Assembly: GCA_014904985.1 (NCBI GenBank)
Contig: MU129241.1
Coordinates: 1-45,427 of the forward strand
DNA from: Hydnum rufescens UP504
Lineage: Eukaryota > Basidiomycota > Agaricomycetes > Cantharellales > Hydnaceae
Direction: 5' to 3'
Length of the DNA: 45,427 bases
The translations under genes and the position numbers were made by a program. Below the pieces are notes generated by a model. That model was not told where the DNA came from and searched no databases. It worked only from the letters and a program-made list of their open reading frames with translations. Position 1 is the first letter of the stretch. Each line of letters begins with the position of its first letter. This document shows positions 11,290 through 21,220 of this stretch, piece after piece.

Positions 11290-11530
11290 GGGGGCCTATG
11301 GGCCCATAACCTAATAGAGTAATCCCAGTCACTATTTGGCAGACTGAGTATGCATTATATACCTAATAGAGTAATCTACATGGTATATGAGTAAGCTAAT
11401 ATGCAGTGGTGATAGGGGGGACTTTACCTCAGTTGCTATTTGGTGGCCTGAGGGAAAGGACCCCATGGCTGAATCCAGTAGGCATGGTGTGACTCTGGAT
11501 GCTAATTCTGGGATGCTCATGTGGGCACTT
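11290..11530 (-). repeat. Remnant of the 5' LTR and leader of the reverse copia
   Basis: This stretch lies immediately upstream of the gag start. On the minus strand it contains stretches resembling the LTR at 1999-2230 (ACTGAGGTAAAGT, ATTAGGTA.ATA, ...CTCTATTAGG). The leader after the LTR end contains GGTTATGGGCCCATAGG, a candidate primer-binding region. The upstream part is cut off by the family X fragment. Confidence 0.5.
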
Positions 11531-11782
11531 CATTAACATCTGGGTGATTTCTCACTTGAAAAGACTAATCTAACTATGCTTTGACTAGGGTGTGGTACAG
11601 TAACCAATAAAACTCCCTTATTTTCAATTGCTTGGCCAGTGCAAACTTACAAGCAATTCCCCTTATCCAAAAGACCTCCCCCACTTGAACCTGAACATCC
11701 AAATTAGTTCTGTGATTCCCTCCTTCATCTCCTGTTCAATATTGCAGACTGCAGTTGGATTGTTCAATAACTCTCCTACTTA
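11530..11782 (+). repeat. Fragment of element family X, right end
   Basis: It matches the right-hand 250 bp of family X copy 2 (about 32425-32682): GTGATTTCTCACT near 11548, AAAGACCT near 11670, CTGTGATTCCCTCCTTCAT near 11710, and the end CCTACTTACA. It is diverged and nearly free of CG. Confidence 0.55.
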
Positions 11783-12042
11783 CATCATCCATGCAGACAT
11801 TCCTTATGTAACCCTGCCACTCCTTTTTTTTGTTCATTGCTGGTGGAAAAAGTTTTTTTTCTTTCTGTTCTGATGGAGATCTAGTCTCTGTGTTGGGATT
11901 GGCTCTCATCTCCCATATGTAACCAGCCTTGTTTGAGGGGGTGTGTTGGGATAGACAAACTCTGCCTGATTATATAATCCATATGATGTATATAGTTTGG
12001 TAGTTCCCAATGTTCTACTAAGGCTTTTCCTCCCTGCTCCAA
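11783..12042 (+). repeat. LTR-like remnant
   Basis: A purine run (GAGGGGGTG, near 11935) is followed by TGTTGGGATAG (from 11945), and the segment ends ...CTCCAACA just before the copia RNase H fragment. This could be a short LTR remnant of another copia element. No genes are visible. Confidence 0.35.
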
Positions 12043-12447
12043 CAACAAGTGGCTATGTATTTATGATTGCAGGTGCAGCACTCTCATGGAGTAGCAAAGC
12101 ACAGACATCCCCCACACTTTCATCCACTGAGGCTGAGTATGTCAGCTCAACACATGCCACAGAGGAGACCATCTGGATACAAAACATACTCATGGACCTT
12201 GAACCAACTCAACCCACCACCATCTGGTGTGATAATCAAAGTGTTATGGCACTTGCCACCAACAGTACCAACATCAGCACTTGCATGAAACACATCCACA
12301 TGTGGCACCATTTCATCCATCATGCAATAGCCACAAAACAGGTCTAAATTCAGTGGTGGCTAACAGACATACTCACCAAAGCACTTCCCCACATAAAACA
12401 TGAACAATTCATCAACTATTGGGCATGGTCCCTATATTGTGTGGGGG
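12043..12447 (+). pseudogene. Copia RNase H fragment, older copy
   Basis: The translated fragment aligns with RNase H of the copia at 1508-2013: SGYVFMIAGAALSWSSKAQT, SSTEAEYVSSTHA, WCDNQS, LTKALPHIKHEQF. Most CG sites of the first copy are TG or CA here (for example RHH to WHH). It has a stop after ATKQV and a deletion before TDILTKALP. The 5' part of pol is missing. Confidence 0.85.
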
Positions 12448-13501
12448 TGTTGAGATGTGCTAATGTACCATGAACCAATCCAGTACATGCCAAGATGGAT
12501 CCTCAGCTCTTTCCCTCAGTTGTCTATCCCATCTTGTAAAGTTGTATTTGCCATAAACTACATCAGATGTATCACTCATAACCAAGGGGTGCACATGATC
12601 AAATCTGGGAACATAGGTACCCCCCCCTCTCTTGGGACCTAAATACTTTTTTTGACCTCATTTTAGGGAGTCACTGGGGGAACTTAGGAATGCTTTATGA
12701 GGCTTCTGGATAGTTTTAAGTGGGTAATACATTGGTAATCAAGCTGCAGGTGATAACCAAGGTCATGCTTCTACCCTTTGCCACCTATTTAGCTGCTAAT
12801 CCCCATCCACAGACCTGTCTATCTTCAGTCCTGTTGACCAGTATTGCAATTTTGGGTCACTTGACCTCTTAGTGGCATTTCATGTTGGAATTGGGGGACA
12901 GGCAACTCATTGCTTAGTCAGCATCATCCTCATATAGTGTCTCAGGATGTACCAAACCCTTGTTAGCCTGAGCTCTGATTGTTGTGTGAATCCTCGAGTG
13001 CTTGACAGTGATCCTTCAACATTTGGACACCCCTCCACCCAGTCAGAGCCATATTCATTGACCTAGAATAGAGACTTGAATTTGGTTCCTGGAGAAAATA
13101 GAAATGACACTGACTCTGAGGTCAAATAATAATGCCATTCATCTTTTTGGTCATTGATATGGCAGTCCTAGGCAGATAAGAGACTTGCTGGTGATAAAAG
13201 TGATGCCTGCACAGTCAGGTCATGTGTCAAGTTCTCACGGGCTAAATTAATGCCTATATTTGGTCTTACATCCATTACATCCATATATCTGCCTCAGCTT
13301 TGATGGATATAGGCAGATTTAAAGGGTACCCCCCCTCCCTCCCCCCCTTCAGGTCTTAAGTCATAATTCAACCTGAGTTCCAGTATTTGATTCCTTACAC
13401 CCCCTTGCTCATAACTCATACCCCATATAGTTCCCACCTCATTAGGTAATATACAAGCAGTTGTCTATCCCATCTCAGGTGACACTGAGTTCCTGCCTCA
13501 T
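12448..13501 (+). repeat. Copia 3' LTR split by a hAT-type insertion
   Basis: It begins TGTTGAGATG after GTGTGGGGG and ends ...CCTGCCTCATTA, matching the LTR at 1999-2230 on both sides of the insertion (LTR parts 12448-12582 and 13416-13501). Confidence 0.8.
12583..13407. mobile_element. Non-autonomous hAT-type element, 825 bp
   Basis: The terminal inverted repeats are CAAGGGGTGCACATGATCAA and the complementary end ...GATTCCTTACACCCCCTTG. A perfect 8-bp target duplication CTCATAAC lies at 12575-12582 and 13408-13415. It has no coding frame. The first and last 40-60 bp match the 98-bp element at 20324-20421. It contains runs of C near 12610 and 13330. Confidence 0.9.
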
Positions 13502-13508
13502 TACATTA

Positions 13509-13938
13509 GGGGGCTTCACAGTAGCAAAACTGGAGCAAAACTAAGACACAACTGAAAAACAAAACTAGAGCAGAACTGGAATTCTTGGCAAAACTGATGT
13601 GAAACTGCCAGTTTTGTCTTGGGCCTCTGGAGGCCCAAGAGAAGCAAAACTGCCAGTTTTGAAAAACCAAAACTGGGTCAGGCACCATACTTTCCCTTTT
13701 TCAAACTCCACTCCAATTGTATAGTTCATTTTGGCCAGGTTGTGCTTATGATGACAAAGCATGATTCACACTCCACTCAGCTTACTCATAAGCCAGCTCT
13801 GGGCTCCCTACTGTGAAGGTCCTTTTGAGAAAGCAAAACTGAAGGAAAACTAGGGATCACAACTCAAGCAAAACTGAAGCCAGTTTTGCATCAGTTTTGT
13901 GACAGTTTTGTCTCAGTTTTTTCTACCATGAAGCCCCC
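13509..13938. mobile_element. TIR element (MITE) with TA target, 430 bp
   Basis: The ends GGGGGCTTCA...TGAAGCCCCC are flanked by TA on both sides (13507-13508 and 13939-13940). The interior is rich in CAAAACTG/CAGTTTTG words in both orientations and has a small hairpin CTTGGGCCTC.TGG.AGGCCCAAG near 13617. It is non-coding. A TA target suggests a Tc1/mariner-type source, but the termini are not diagnostic. Confidence 0.75.
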
Positions 13939-13940
13939 TA

Positions 13941-14350
13941 TTGTACTAACCTCACACACACCAAAGTATAGCAAGAATGCCATGATTCTGACTCTGTTCC
14001 TTGTACACAACAAATAATAATAAGCAAAGGACCCAGACAGACTCCCTTGTGCAATATTATTATGTGATGAGAGGTCCCTGAAGTCTCTCTGTGTGAATTT
14101 GGTGATTGTTTCAATTATTAATCTAAGGCATAGACCTCAGCCTCTCAGTTACAAGAAGCTCATCCTATATTTCCATTTGAGGCTTACCCCCTTAATAGGT
14201 ACTCCCTTCTGTTATAGATGTTTGGCCATATCTCTAGAATGTCATGGAGTCATGTGACCTCACAGATTTTACACGGGCCATTGCCGACCCCCACACGTCG
14301 ACCTCACATTGAGCATTTATTTTTTTCTTCTCTTTCCCTTACGACGTATC
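13941..14350. other. Intergenic region and 5' flank of the RRM/R3H gene
   Basis: No gene is visible. CG dinucleotides become common again from about 14270, marking the transition from repeats to the gene island. A T/C-rich stretch (14318-14340) lies just upstream of the ATG at 14351, a frequent feature of fungal core promoters. Confidence 0.5.
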
Positions 14351-16429
14351 ATGTCTAGCCCTTCTCCCACGGCTTCTCCACCGGATGTGTCTGGGCTCTC
14401 TATCAGTGCCCAACTCGACCGGAGTCATGACGGATACGACCATGCATATTTCACTGCTCCGTCTCCCTACACAATGATGACCGGCGCTCAGCAATCTTTC
14501 GATGGCCCTTATAATAATACCGTAGCTGCCATGGGCTCGAAACCTGGTCGCGGAGGTCTCCCCACTGTTTGTGATATCCCTATCTGTCATCTGCCCAATA
14601 TGTTTGCTGATGGCTCCAGGTACCGCTCTAGCATTGGCTTGATCAACAGACTACCACCATGTCCGACAATAGGTCTACATCTCCTCCTACGGACCTCTCT
14701 AGTGGAAGTCCCCCACCGTCCCATTATCTCGGGGCGCCGAATTTGATGGCTGCCCCCCCGACTGGAAACGTGTTGGGGAATTCTGAAGAGGATATCATTC
14801 CTACAGCCATTGTGATAAAAAACATCCCATTCTCTGTCAAGCGTGAAACTCTGCTGGATATCATCGTATGTGTCATGACTCCAACTTGAATTGGATTTAA
14901 CCAAGTGTTCATCAGGCGTCCCTCTCGATCCCCACTCCCTATGCTTTCAACTATCACTTAGACGCAGCCGGTGCTTTCCGCGGACTTGCGTTTGCTAACT
15001 TCAGGCTCCCCGCGGACGCCGACGCAGTGGTAGCAGCCCTGAATGGCTTTGATGTACAGGGTCGTAAACTCCGCGTCGAGTATAAAAAGGTGTTGCAAGC
15101 CGGAGAAAAAGAAAGAATCGAGCGGGAGAAGGCGATCCGGCGCATGAGGAGTATGCAGCTTGAAAAGGAAAAAGAACGCATAGTGGGTGGCAATAGTGCC
15201 GACTGGGATGAATATGGCGCGGTTCAACATCAGCACCACTTCACTCCACACCATCCCATACCTAATGGTGGTTTGGGGAGTGGCGGTATCGGAGCGGGCC
15301 TTCCCTCTGGTGATGGGGGCCTTCAATCTTCCCCTGTTCGGACTTATTCCAGCGGACCCATGACCCCACACCAGTATCCTTCAGCCGGACTCCCTCAGAT
15401 TCCTCCCGTCCCCCAGATCTCCCAGCAGTACTATTCCCCTCAGCGCCCACAACCGCCACAGGCTCCCCAGTTGCACCTGACTGCTTCCCCCCCGTTGTCG
15501 CAAAACTTACCCAATGTTGGGGAAGATCAATTCATTCGTTCATTCTCTCCTCCTTCACACTCCTCGGCCTCTCCTCCTCTGCAGAATACTACACCCTCGA
15601 AATCAACCACAGAACTTGATTTGAATGATCCTTCGACTCTGGAGATTTATTCTCGCATCTTGGTGTTCAAGGAAGATCGAATGAGAGACGAGCTTGCTTT
15701 CTCGAGATCTCTCAGCGCTAAGCAGCGCAGAGTGGTTCACCTGGTTGCCCAAAAGCTTGGTGTTTATCATTATTCCGTGGGTGAAGGCGAAGATAGATAC
15801 GCCGTTGTCACCCGCATTGAGCGAGAAAACAGAGTGAGTCATTTTAGCCATTTTTCGACGAGGGCAGCCTTGACCTTCTGCTCTAGGCGGGACCTGTACG
15901 CCATGCATCACATACCCTTTCGCGCACTCAGTCGTCATACCTCACGCCAACCTCCCTGGGATCTGGTTCACCAACTCGTTCGTCCCCAACGTCGATCCTG
16001 CGGGCGAAGAAATCTATGCCCGATCTAGCGTCGTTGCATGCTCCTTCTCCACGATTGAGTTCGCGTTCCTCGAATGGCAACATTAGGGAAGGCTATGCGA
16101 CTATCTCCAGTCCGGGGCGACGGTCAAACCCTGGCTTCAATGGCTTATTCGCTGCTAGCTCCAGTGGAAATAGTACCAGCGGAAGTGGCTCTGCTATGCC
16201 CCCCGTTCCGACCCTCCCCCCTTTGCCTAGCATTCTTGATCCTTCCACCGCGGGCGTTGTCCGTCAACCACGTGGACCCGGAATTGGAGGTTTTAGCGCT
16301 AGGCGGCCAAGCGACATAGCTCGGTTTGGAACGGCGACTATAGTTGGGAACAATAGTAACGGTGGCGGAGGTAGTGGCGCCAACAATGGTGGGTTGGATA
16401 CCAGAAGCCACGAGCCATTCGAGATTTAG
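14351..16429 (+). CDS. RRM + R3H RNA-binding protein (Cip2/Pin4-like)
   Basis: The model is join(14351..14566, 14650..14865, 14916..15833, 15887..16429), 630 aa. All introns are GT-AG (83, 50 and 53 nt) and phase 0. The N-terminus is Ser/Pro-rich. One RRM follows, with RNP2 IVIKNI (126-131) and RNP1 FRGLAFANF (165-173); intron 2 falls inside it. A basic helix (EKERIEREKAIRRMRSMQ) comes next, then a Pro/Gln-rich linker and an R3H domain (about 380-450; RRVVHLVAQKLGVYHYS carries the R-x3-H motif). The C-terminus is Ser/Gly-rich and disordered. In fungi this RRM-R3H layout is that of Cip1/Cip2/Pin4-type post-transcriptional regulators, cytoplasmic mRNA binders linked to stress and cell-cycle control. 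The role is inferred from the family. The start is the first ATG of the frame after the T/C-rich tract. Confidence is high for the domains and moderate for the exact name. Confidence 0.9.
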
Positions 16430-16842
16430 GTCATATAGATTGTCGCATCGTGATCAACAACAGGCACGCGGTGCGCAAGTCTCTTTCTTCTTCCGATCTT
16501 CTTGCACCCCCTGCCTCATGTACTCCCCAATCCCTTGGCCCCCATAACGTCCCTCCCTTTCCTCATAACCTCGGTTCCCGTGTGACCCTAACGTTCGTTT
16601 CATATGGTATACGCCTACCTTCTCATTCAATAAACCAGTCTCTTTAATCATGCTTTGATCTTCCGCGATCGGGTCAGTCCTTCCAGTTAAGTGCCTGTAG
16701 AGTTCGTCACCACTCTCCCTCCGTCGAGACATCAATTAGTGTAAATATGTAGGACCAGCAGTCCAAAATCATGTTTGATTATTGCGGAAGTCCAAACAGT
16801 AAGCGATCTCAACATGCGTCGGGTAGTCTGAATCTTCCGCCC
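16430..16842. other. Convergent 3' intergenic spacer
   Basis: This 413-bp stretch separates the stops of the RRM/R3H gene (+) and SFT2 (-) and presumably holds both 3' UTRs. A candidate poly(A) signal AATAAA for the plus gene lies near 16629. Nothing else is visible. Confidence 0.55.
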
Positions 16843-17795
16843 TCACATTCCTACCATAGATTTGACCAAGGTTCTGTGGTAATACAAAAGTCATACAAAT
16901 TCTTCGATGAATGTAAGAAAGCATACCTAGCGTATGGTATGTATGATAAAGAATACCATGTGTATGCCAAATATTCGATAATCACGAAGACTTGCGGGAA
17001 TTCAGTGCCATTCGGTGTTCTTCATCGATGAAATGAGTACGTACCAAGACATAAAACCTGGAAAAAAAAATAATGAGGTGCAGTTTACGCACAGGACATA
17101 GTGAGGCCTACATCGTTCTTTAGCACGAACGCGCCGACGAACACTAGGCCTACAAATTTATGAGAATTGACGAGTTAAGTGCTCTGAAATGTTACTAAAA
17201 GTGCGTTGCTTGGTGTTACCTATGGAACCTAAAAAGAGTATTGCCGCAACCACTCGCACTGGTTTAAACATCTGCACACGATAAATATTTCTGAGGGCCG
17301 AGTCAGGATGATCGAGGAGGGGATTATACCATTTTGACTTGTTTACCAAACTAAAATGGAATGAGACACGTCTAAACGAATGGAGAAGGGGGTAGAAACT
17401 GACCTACCCCAATTAGGAAGCCCGTACCCGCCAAGCTAACAATGATTCCAATGGTAAAAAGTACTTGAGAGGAACCGATGTAGGCTTGTGAGCGGAACAA
17501 AATTGACTGAGATATGTCTCGTACACGCAAATGACCAGAGGGCGCCAACGAAAAGGAGAATCGACCCCAATATTGACAGCACGAATCCAATGATGGTGCT
17601 AGATAATCCAGGATAAAAAGAATAGCGAAGTGGAATGTACACCTCACACTGTATTTATACACATTGCACTCACCACCCGACAAAACCATACAAGCGCTGG
17701 GTCCGGGAGAACCCCAAGAAGGAAAATGCAGGCTTCTCGTTATCGAATAATTGGGCGTCTGTCACAGCCTCGAGGTTGACCCATCCCGATGGCAT
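16843..17795 (-). CDS. SFT2: Sft2-family vesicle transport protein
   Basis: The model is complement(join(16843..16873, 16927..16990, 17045..17057, 17112..17149, 17220..17271, 17330..17350, 17408..17463, 17525..17598, 17674..17795)), 156 aa. The protein starts MPSGWVNLEAVTDAQ, has FSRTQRLYGF before the first membrane segment, then SLAGTGFLIG, MFKPVRVVAAILFLGSI and the family hallmark YTWYSLSYIPYAR. Four hydrophobic segments fit the Got1/Sft2 fold. Sft2 acts at the Golgi in fusion of endosome-derived vesicles with the late Golgi. The nine exons include two of only 21 nt (17330-17350) and 13 nt (17045-17057); eight introns are 53-75 nt. Phase closes exactly through all exons. The ATG follows an in-frame stop. 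Intron 6 has a weak donor (GTAGGC). The length (about 157-160 aa in animals) fits. The gene is divergent from the proteasome gene. Confidence 0.9.
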
Positions 17796-17952
17796 TGCAA
17801 ATTATCTTTGACACTTGCTATCGATAAGTGGTTCTTGAGGGTGGCTTGAGGCGTCTGGTGAAGCTGCGTGTGTGCTGGAATTTGCCGGGGCCGCAAACGG
17901 AATTTGCCTTACCTGAACGCGTACGCGTACCGTGCCTCAGCGACCGACGACA
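17796..17952. promoter_or_regulatory. Bidirectional promoter of SFT2 and proteasome alpha-4
   Basis: Only 157 bp separate the two start codons. Two abutting ACGCGT motifs lie at 17917-17922 and 17923-17928, about 25 bp before the proteasome ATG. ACGCGT is the MluI cell-cycle box in yeast; its use here is inference. No clear TATA box is seen. Confidence 0.6.
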
Positions 17953-19227
17953 ATGGCTGCTTCGTATGATCGCGGTCAGAGATTCTGGTCATATCGGTCG
18001 CCCTATCTCATATCTTTTTTCCCTAGCTCTCACTGTCTTCTCGCCCGATGGCCATCTCTTCCAAGTCAGTGAACACTCACCAACAGCCAAACACGATGTT
18101 TATGTCCTCCGTAGGTTGAATACGCCCTTGAAGCCGTTCGAAAAGGGACCTGCGCTGTGCGTTCTTGTTGATTCCAGGACTTTCATTGGGTATAACTCAG
18201 TTATTTGGAGACAGGTTGGTGTCCGAGGGAAGGACGTTGTTGTTTTGGGGGTTGAGAAGAAGTCCGTTCTTCAACTCCAAGATCCACGTACTGTTCGGAA
18301 GGTGGTCATGCTCGATGACCATGTTTGTCTCGCTTTCGCTGGTGTGGACCATGACATTGTAACTCGGACCAAACTCTCTGACACCCTCTATAAATGTACA
18401 GGCCTTACCGCTGATGGGAGAGTATTAATCGATAAAGCACGGACGGAATGCCAAAGTCATCGACTGACTGTCGAAGATCCTGTCTCCATTGAATATATTA
18501 CTCGCCACATTGCTGGAATCCAGCAGGTACACTAGGTCTCACCATTTCTGGATCCCTATTTTTTCATTATCTTACCGCCACAGAGATACACTCAGTCCGG
18601 GGGTGTCCGTCCTTTTGGAATTTCGACTCTCATTGTTGGCTTCGACCCAGCGGATTCCCGCCCTCGCCTTTACCAAACGGAGCCCAGTGGCATATATAGT
18701 GCTTGGAAGGTCAGACTTCCTCCTTCTTGCTCCTTTCTAATGGCTAATGTCTCAACTCCGGTGAATGCAGGCAAATGCCATCGGCCGCTCATCCAAAACC
18801 GTGCGCGAATTCCTGGAGAAAAATCATAAGGACGATTTAAGCAGAGAGGAAACAATTAAATTAACCATCAAGAGTCTCCTTGAAGTGGTCCAGACGGGTG
18901 CCAAGAATATTGAAATCAGCATCATGGAGGGGTATAATGAAGTCACGGTAAGTCTCTGGTCAATGGCCCTGTGATCTTAATCACGAATTACCTTTCCGCA
19001 AGAACTTGGACCTTGAACAGATTGAGACTATTGTCGCAGAGATCGAGAAGGAGAAGGAACAAGGTAAACAATTCACTTAAACCCTGAACAGGAACCCTGG
19101 TGACCGTGTCTTACCTCCTTTTGTAGAGGCGGAAAGAAAGAGAACCCGGCAGGCGGCGACCGCCGCCTCTCAGGCTGCTATGACTGCTGCTGCGAGTGTA
19201 CCTGGAGAGCCGGCGTCGTCCTCTTGA
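17953..19227 (+). CDS. PRE6: 20S proteasome subunit alpha-4 (PSMA7/Pre6)
   Basis: The model is join(17953..17974, 18027..18064, 18115..18156, 18215..18341, 18402..18526, 18584..18709, 18771..18947, 19003..19063, 19127..19227), 272 aa, with eight introns of 50-63 nt. The N-terminal alpha signature [16 protein letters not shown]...VEYALEAV is built from exons 1-3. [51 protein letters not shown] and the Arg/Glu-rich end follow. Alpha subunits form the outer, non-catalytic rings that gate the 20S core; [15 protein letters not shown] and the overall order fit alpha-4. The C-terminus carries an Ala-rich extension ([18 protein letters not shown]) making it about 20 residues longer than the human protein. 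The ATG at 17953 opens the first 22-nt exon. It shares its promoter with SFT2. Confidence 0.95.
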
Positions 19228-19652
19228 AGCATTAATTGTATGTAATCGTCACCGGTAGCAAACGAACATGATAATCCCGCGCTCTCCCCCAATTGCTGCC
19301 GCGGGACTCCCAGACCCGCAGTGAAATCCGCATACGCCCAGTGTTGTGCCCCTTGAATGTAGCCAGCAGTGGTGAAGCTACTGCCGATGAACTTCATCCC
19401 TTATAACCGGCGTCATGAAACCGATCGCGCAGTGTATTCATCAGGGTCCGATCTCTAAATGGAATATGCGATGGATGTGATCCCTAGAACGTAAAGTATA
19501 TTGAACCTCTGGTGGTAAGGCATCTACCTTCTCTTCACGCTCGCCACTGCACTCGCCACCTGCAGTTCAAAAGGGACAGATCCAAAATCTCTGCGATGTT
19601 TCTTTTGCGGTATGTCTCAGTTCCAGGAATGAGTAGTGATGGGTACGGGCGG
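19228..19652. other. Spacer after the proteasome gene
   Basis: I see no gene. It probably holds the proteasome 3' UTR. Base composition is gene-like (CG present), so this is not repeat sequence. Confidence 0.5.
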
Positions 19653-20410
19653 CTAGTGAATATTGACTGGCGAGATGATGGTTGGCGGCAGAATGACTCC
19701 AGGGACGCAATAAGGCGATAACGGCTTGAAAACGCTCCTCATCACTTTGGGGTCGGGATGGGAGAGCAAATTGTACAATATCCCCGTGTAGGGGTCATTC
19801 AATCGTCTGCACGGTGTGGTGCTTGTTTGCTGGATAGTGGGGGCTGCGAGTGTAATGTGGAAGCGCGTATGGGGATCTCGGAGACGATATATGTAGCCAC
19901 GTAAATGAATCCCGGATTGCTTGACCAGCGTATTCACTCCAGCTTTTGTCGCCCAATCACAGGTGATACGACGGGCAAATATCCGTGCAATGCTCTCGAG
20001 CTCAGTCCACACATAGAGACGGATGTCTTGCTGAACAATTGAGGTCTCAACATTAGGGATGGGGGACCATCATGACATGGTTCGGGTCCTCATCAGACAC
20101 CAAGGAGATTTGTAGGACTGGTCAACTGTCGGCTAGGATCCAGAGAAAAGGCATTTGGGTCGCATGCAAGGGCGAGTCTAGTAAGATTTCTTCAGCCACT
20201 TCTTTGCATTCACCCAATGCATCGAGGATGATAAGACTTGGCCGCCAATTGCGATTGAGCATAAGAGGGGTCAAGATCAAAAACTCCAGTGGGGCGAGCA
20301 GACACTCCGGGATCGCATCCAAGCAAGGGGTACACGTGATCAATTCCGGGACATAGGTCTCCTCAGGTCTTAAGTTCATAATTCGACCTGAGTTCCAGAA
20401 TTTCATTCCT
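19653..20410 (-). pseudogene. Decayed NACHT-type NTPase fragment
   Basis: On the minus strand, from about 20330 down, the translation reads CLLAPLEFLILTPL, then RPSLIILDALGECK, which resembles the Walker B segment (LDALDEC) of basidiomycete NACHT NTPases with one Asp replaced by Gly. FLWILADS follows in the place of the usual WI.ASRPE. Continuing, QQDIRLYVWTELESIARIF and CDWATKAGVNTLVKQSG resemble the region after the NTPase core, followed by RRLNDPYTGILYNLL. No Walker A part is present and several frame changes occur. Intact relatives are STAND-type proteins linked to non-self recognition; here it is a relic, cut by a small hAT element at 20324. Confidence 0.55.
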
Positions 20411-20421
20411 TATACCCCTTG
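20324..20421. mobile_element. Miniature hAT-type element, 98 bp
   Basis: The ends CAAGGGGTACACGTGATCAA and ...CATTCCTTATACCCCTTG are inverted repeats. The 8-bp flanks CATCCAAG (20316-20323) and CATTCGAG (20422-20429) agree at six positions; both differences are transitions. Sequence and ends match the 825-bp element at 12583, so this is a deletion derivative of the same family. It lies in the NACHT relic. Confidence 0.85.
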
Positions 20422-20660
20422 CATTCGAGGGCCTCTACAATGATGGCCTTGAATACATCCTTTGCCTTTGTGAGTTCAAAGGTGAGCTCTTCTTAGGTCT
20501 TTTTCGACCTCACAATTATGACCTCCTCTTTTTACCTTTGTGTACGAGCGACATTCTGTGTATGTGTAATGAACAATCACCACTAGAAAAGAAAAAGCTT
20601 GCACCTAGCACGCCTTCTTTCTGTTCTTTAAACTGTTCAATGATCCTCTCTGTGACATGT
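20422..20660. other. Unassigned gene-island sequence
   Basis: On the minus strand a short open stretch (ELTFELTKAKDVFKAI) continues the NACHT-relic side of the small hAT element. Nothing else is recognisable. Confidence 0.35.
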
Positions 20661-20929
20661 CTCTCTTAGCTGCTGCTGCTGGGGGTTCCAGAGTTGGAGG
20701 TGTCAGTGGTGCTGGTGGCCGTAGCAGGGAGCATTAATGCCCGTATCACTGATCATATTTGTGATACGACCCCCAAATATTCTTCTTTGTGTTTCCCCCG
20801 CATATGCCATTCCCTATCAGATGCACCAGACTCTTCTGGGAGCACAATTTTGTGGTCTCTTCTTCATGCCTACTATGCTGGTTCCCCGAAGAACGGCCAA
20901 CTTACCATCGGGCCTAGCTCAAAATCGGA

Positions 20930-21220
20930 TTTGAGTGGTCTCAGAAGATGACGGAAAGCACAGGCCACGGTCGGAGGAGGCCAAGAACCGAATAAAGGCA
21001 ACGAGTGCACCTATTTTGTTTTCCATGATGTCCTTGAGGATAACGCGGTCGGGATGTGGGGTATCAGCGCGAACTTCGGAACGTTTATCATCTTCCTCAA
21101 GTAAGGTCTGGAGTAAAATTAAGGGTGACTGAAAGCAAGAGGAACATTAATTGAGGCCGATGAGGCATACTTACCGGCAGCATAAGGCGGTAGATGTCGA
21201 CGAGGATTTCGAACACCAGG
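20930..21220 (-). other. Possible unrecognised gene, minus strand (two exons visible)
   Basis: Two coding-like exons are joined by a consensus intron. 21175-21220 (FLVFEILVDIYRLMLP, donor GTAAGT) and 21128 downwards (SLILLQTLLEEDDKRSEV, PHPDRVILKDIMENKIG, ALVAFIRFLASSDRGLC) are separated by 21129-21174 (46 nt, ends TTTCAG). Downstream exons are uncertain: an alternative frame reads ACAFRHLLRPLKSDFELGPM up to a GTAAGT near 20907, and a Ser/Thr-rich ending (STTDTSNSGTPSSSS, stop near 20669) is possible. Upstream, SLSVEELSALEITRQL near 21340 may be another exon. I do not recognise the family, and no start could be fixed. Confidence 0.35.

Noticed and set aside
14309..14350. Upstream in-frame start for the RRM/R3H gene
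   Set aside because: That extension begins with a non-ATG codon inside the T/C-rich tract; ATG 14351 is the first ATG.
14597..14889. Separate short genes inside the RRM locus
   Set aside because: They are explained by introns 14567-14649 and 14866-14915, which join the frames exactly into one RRM.
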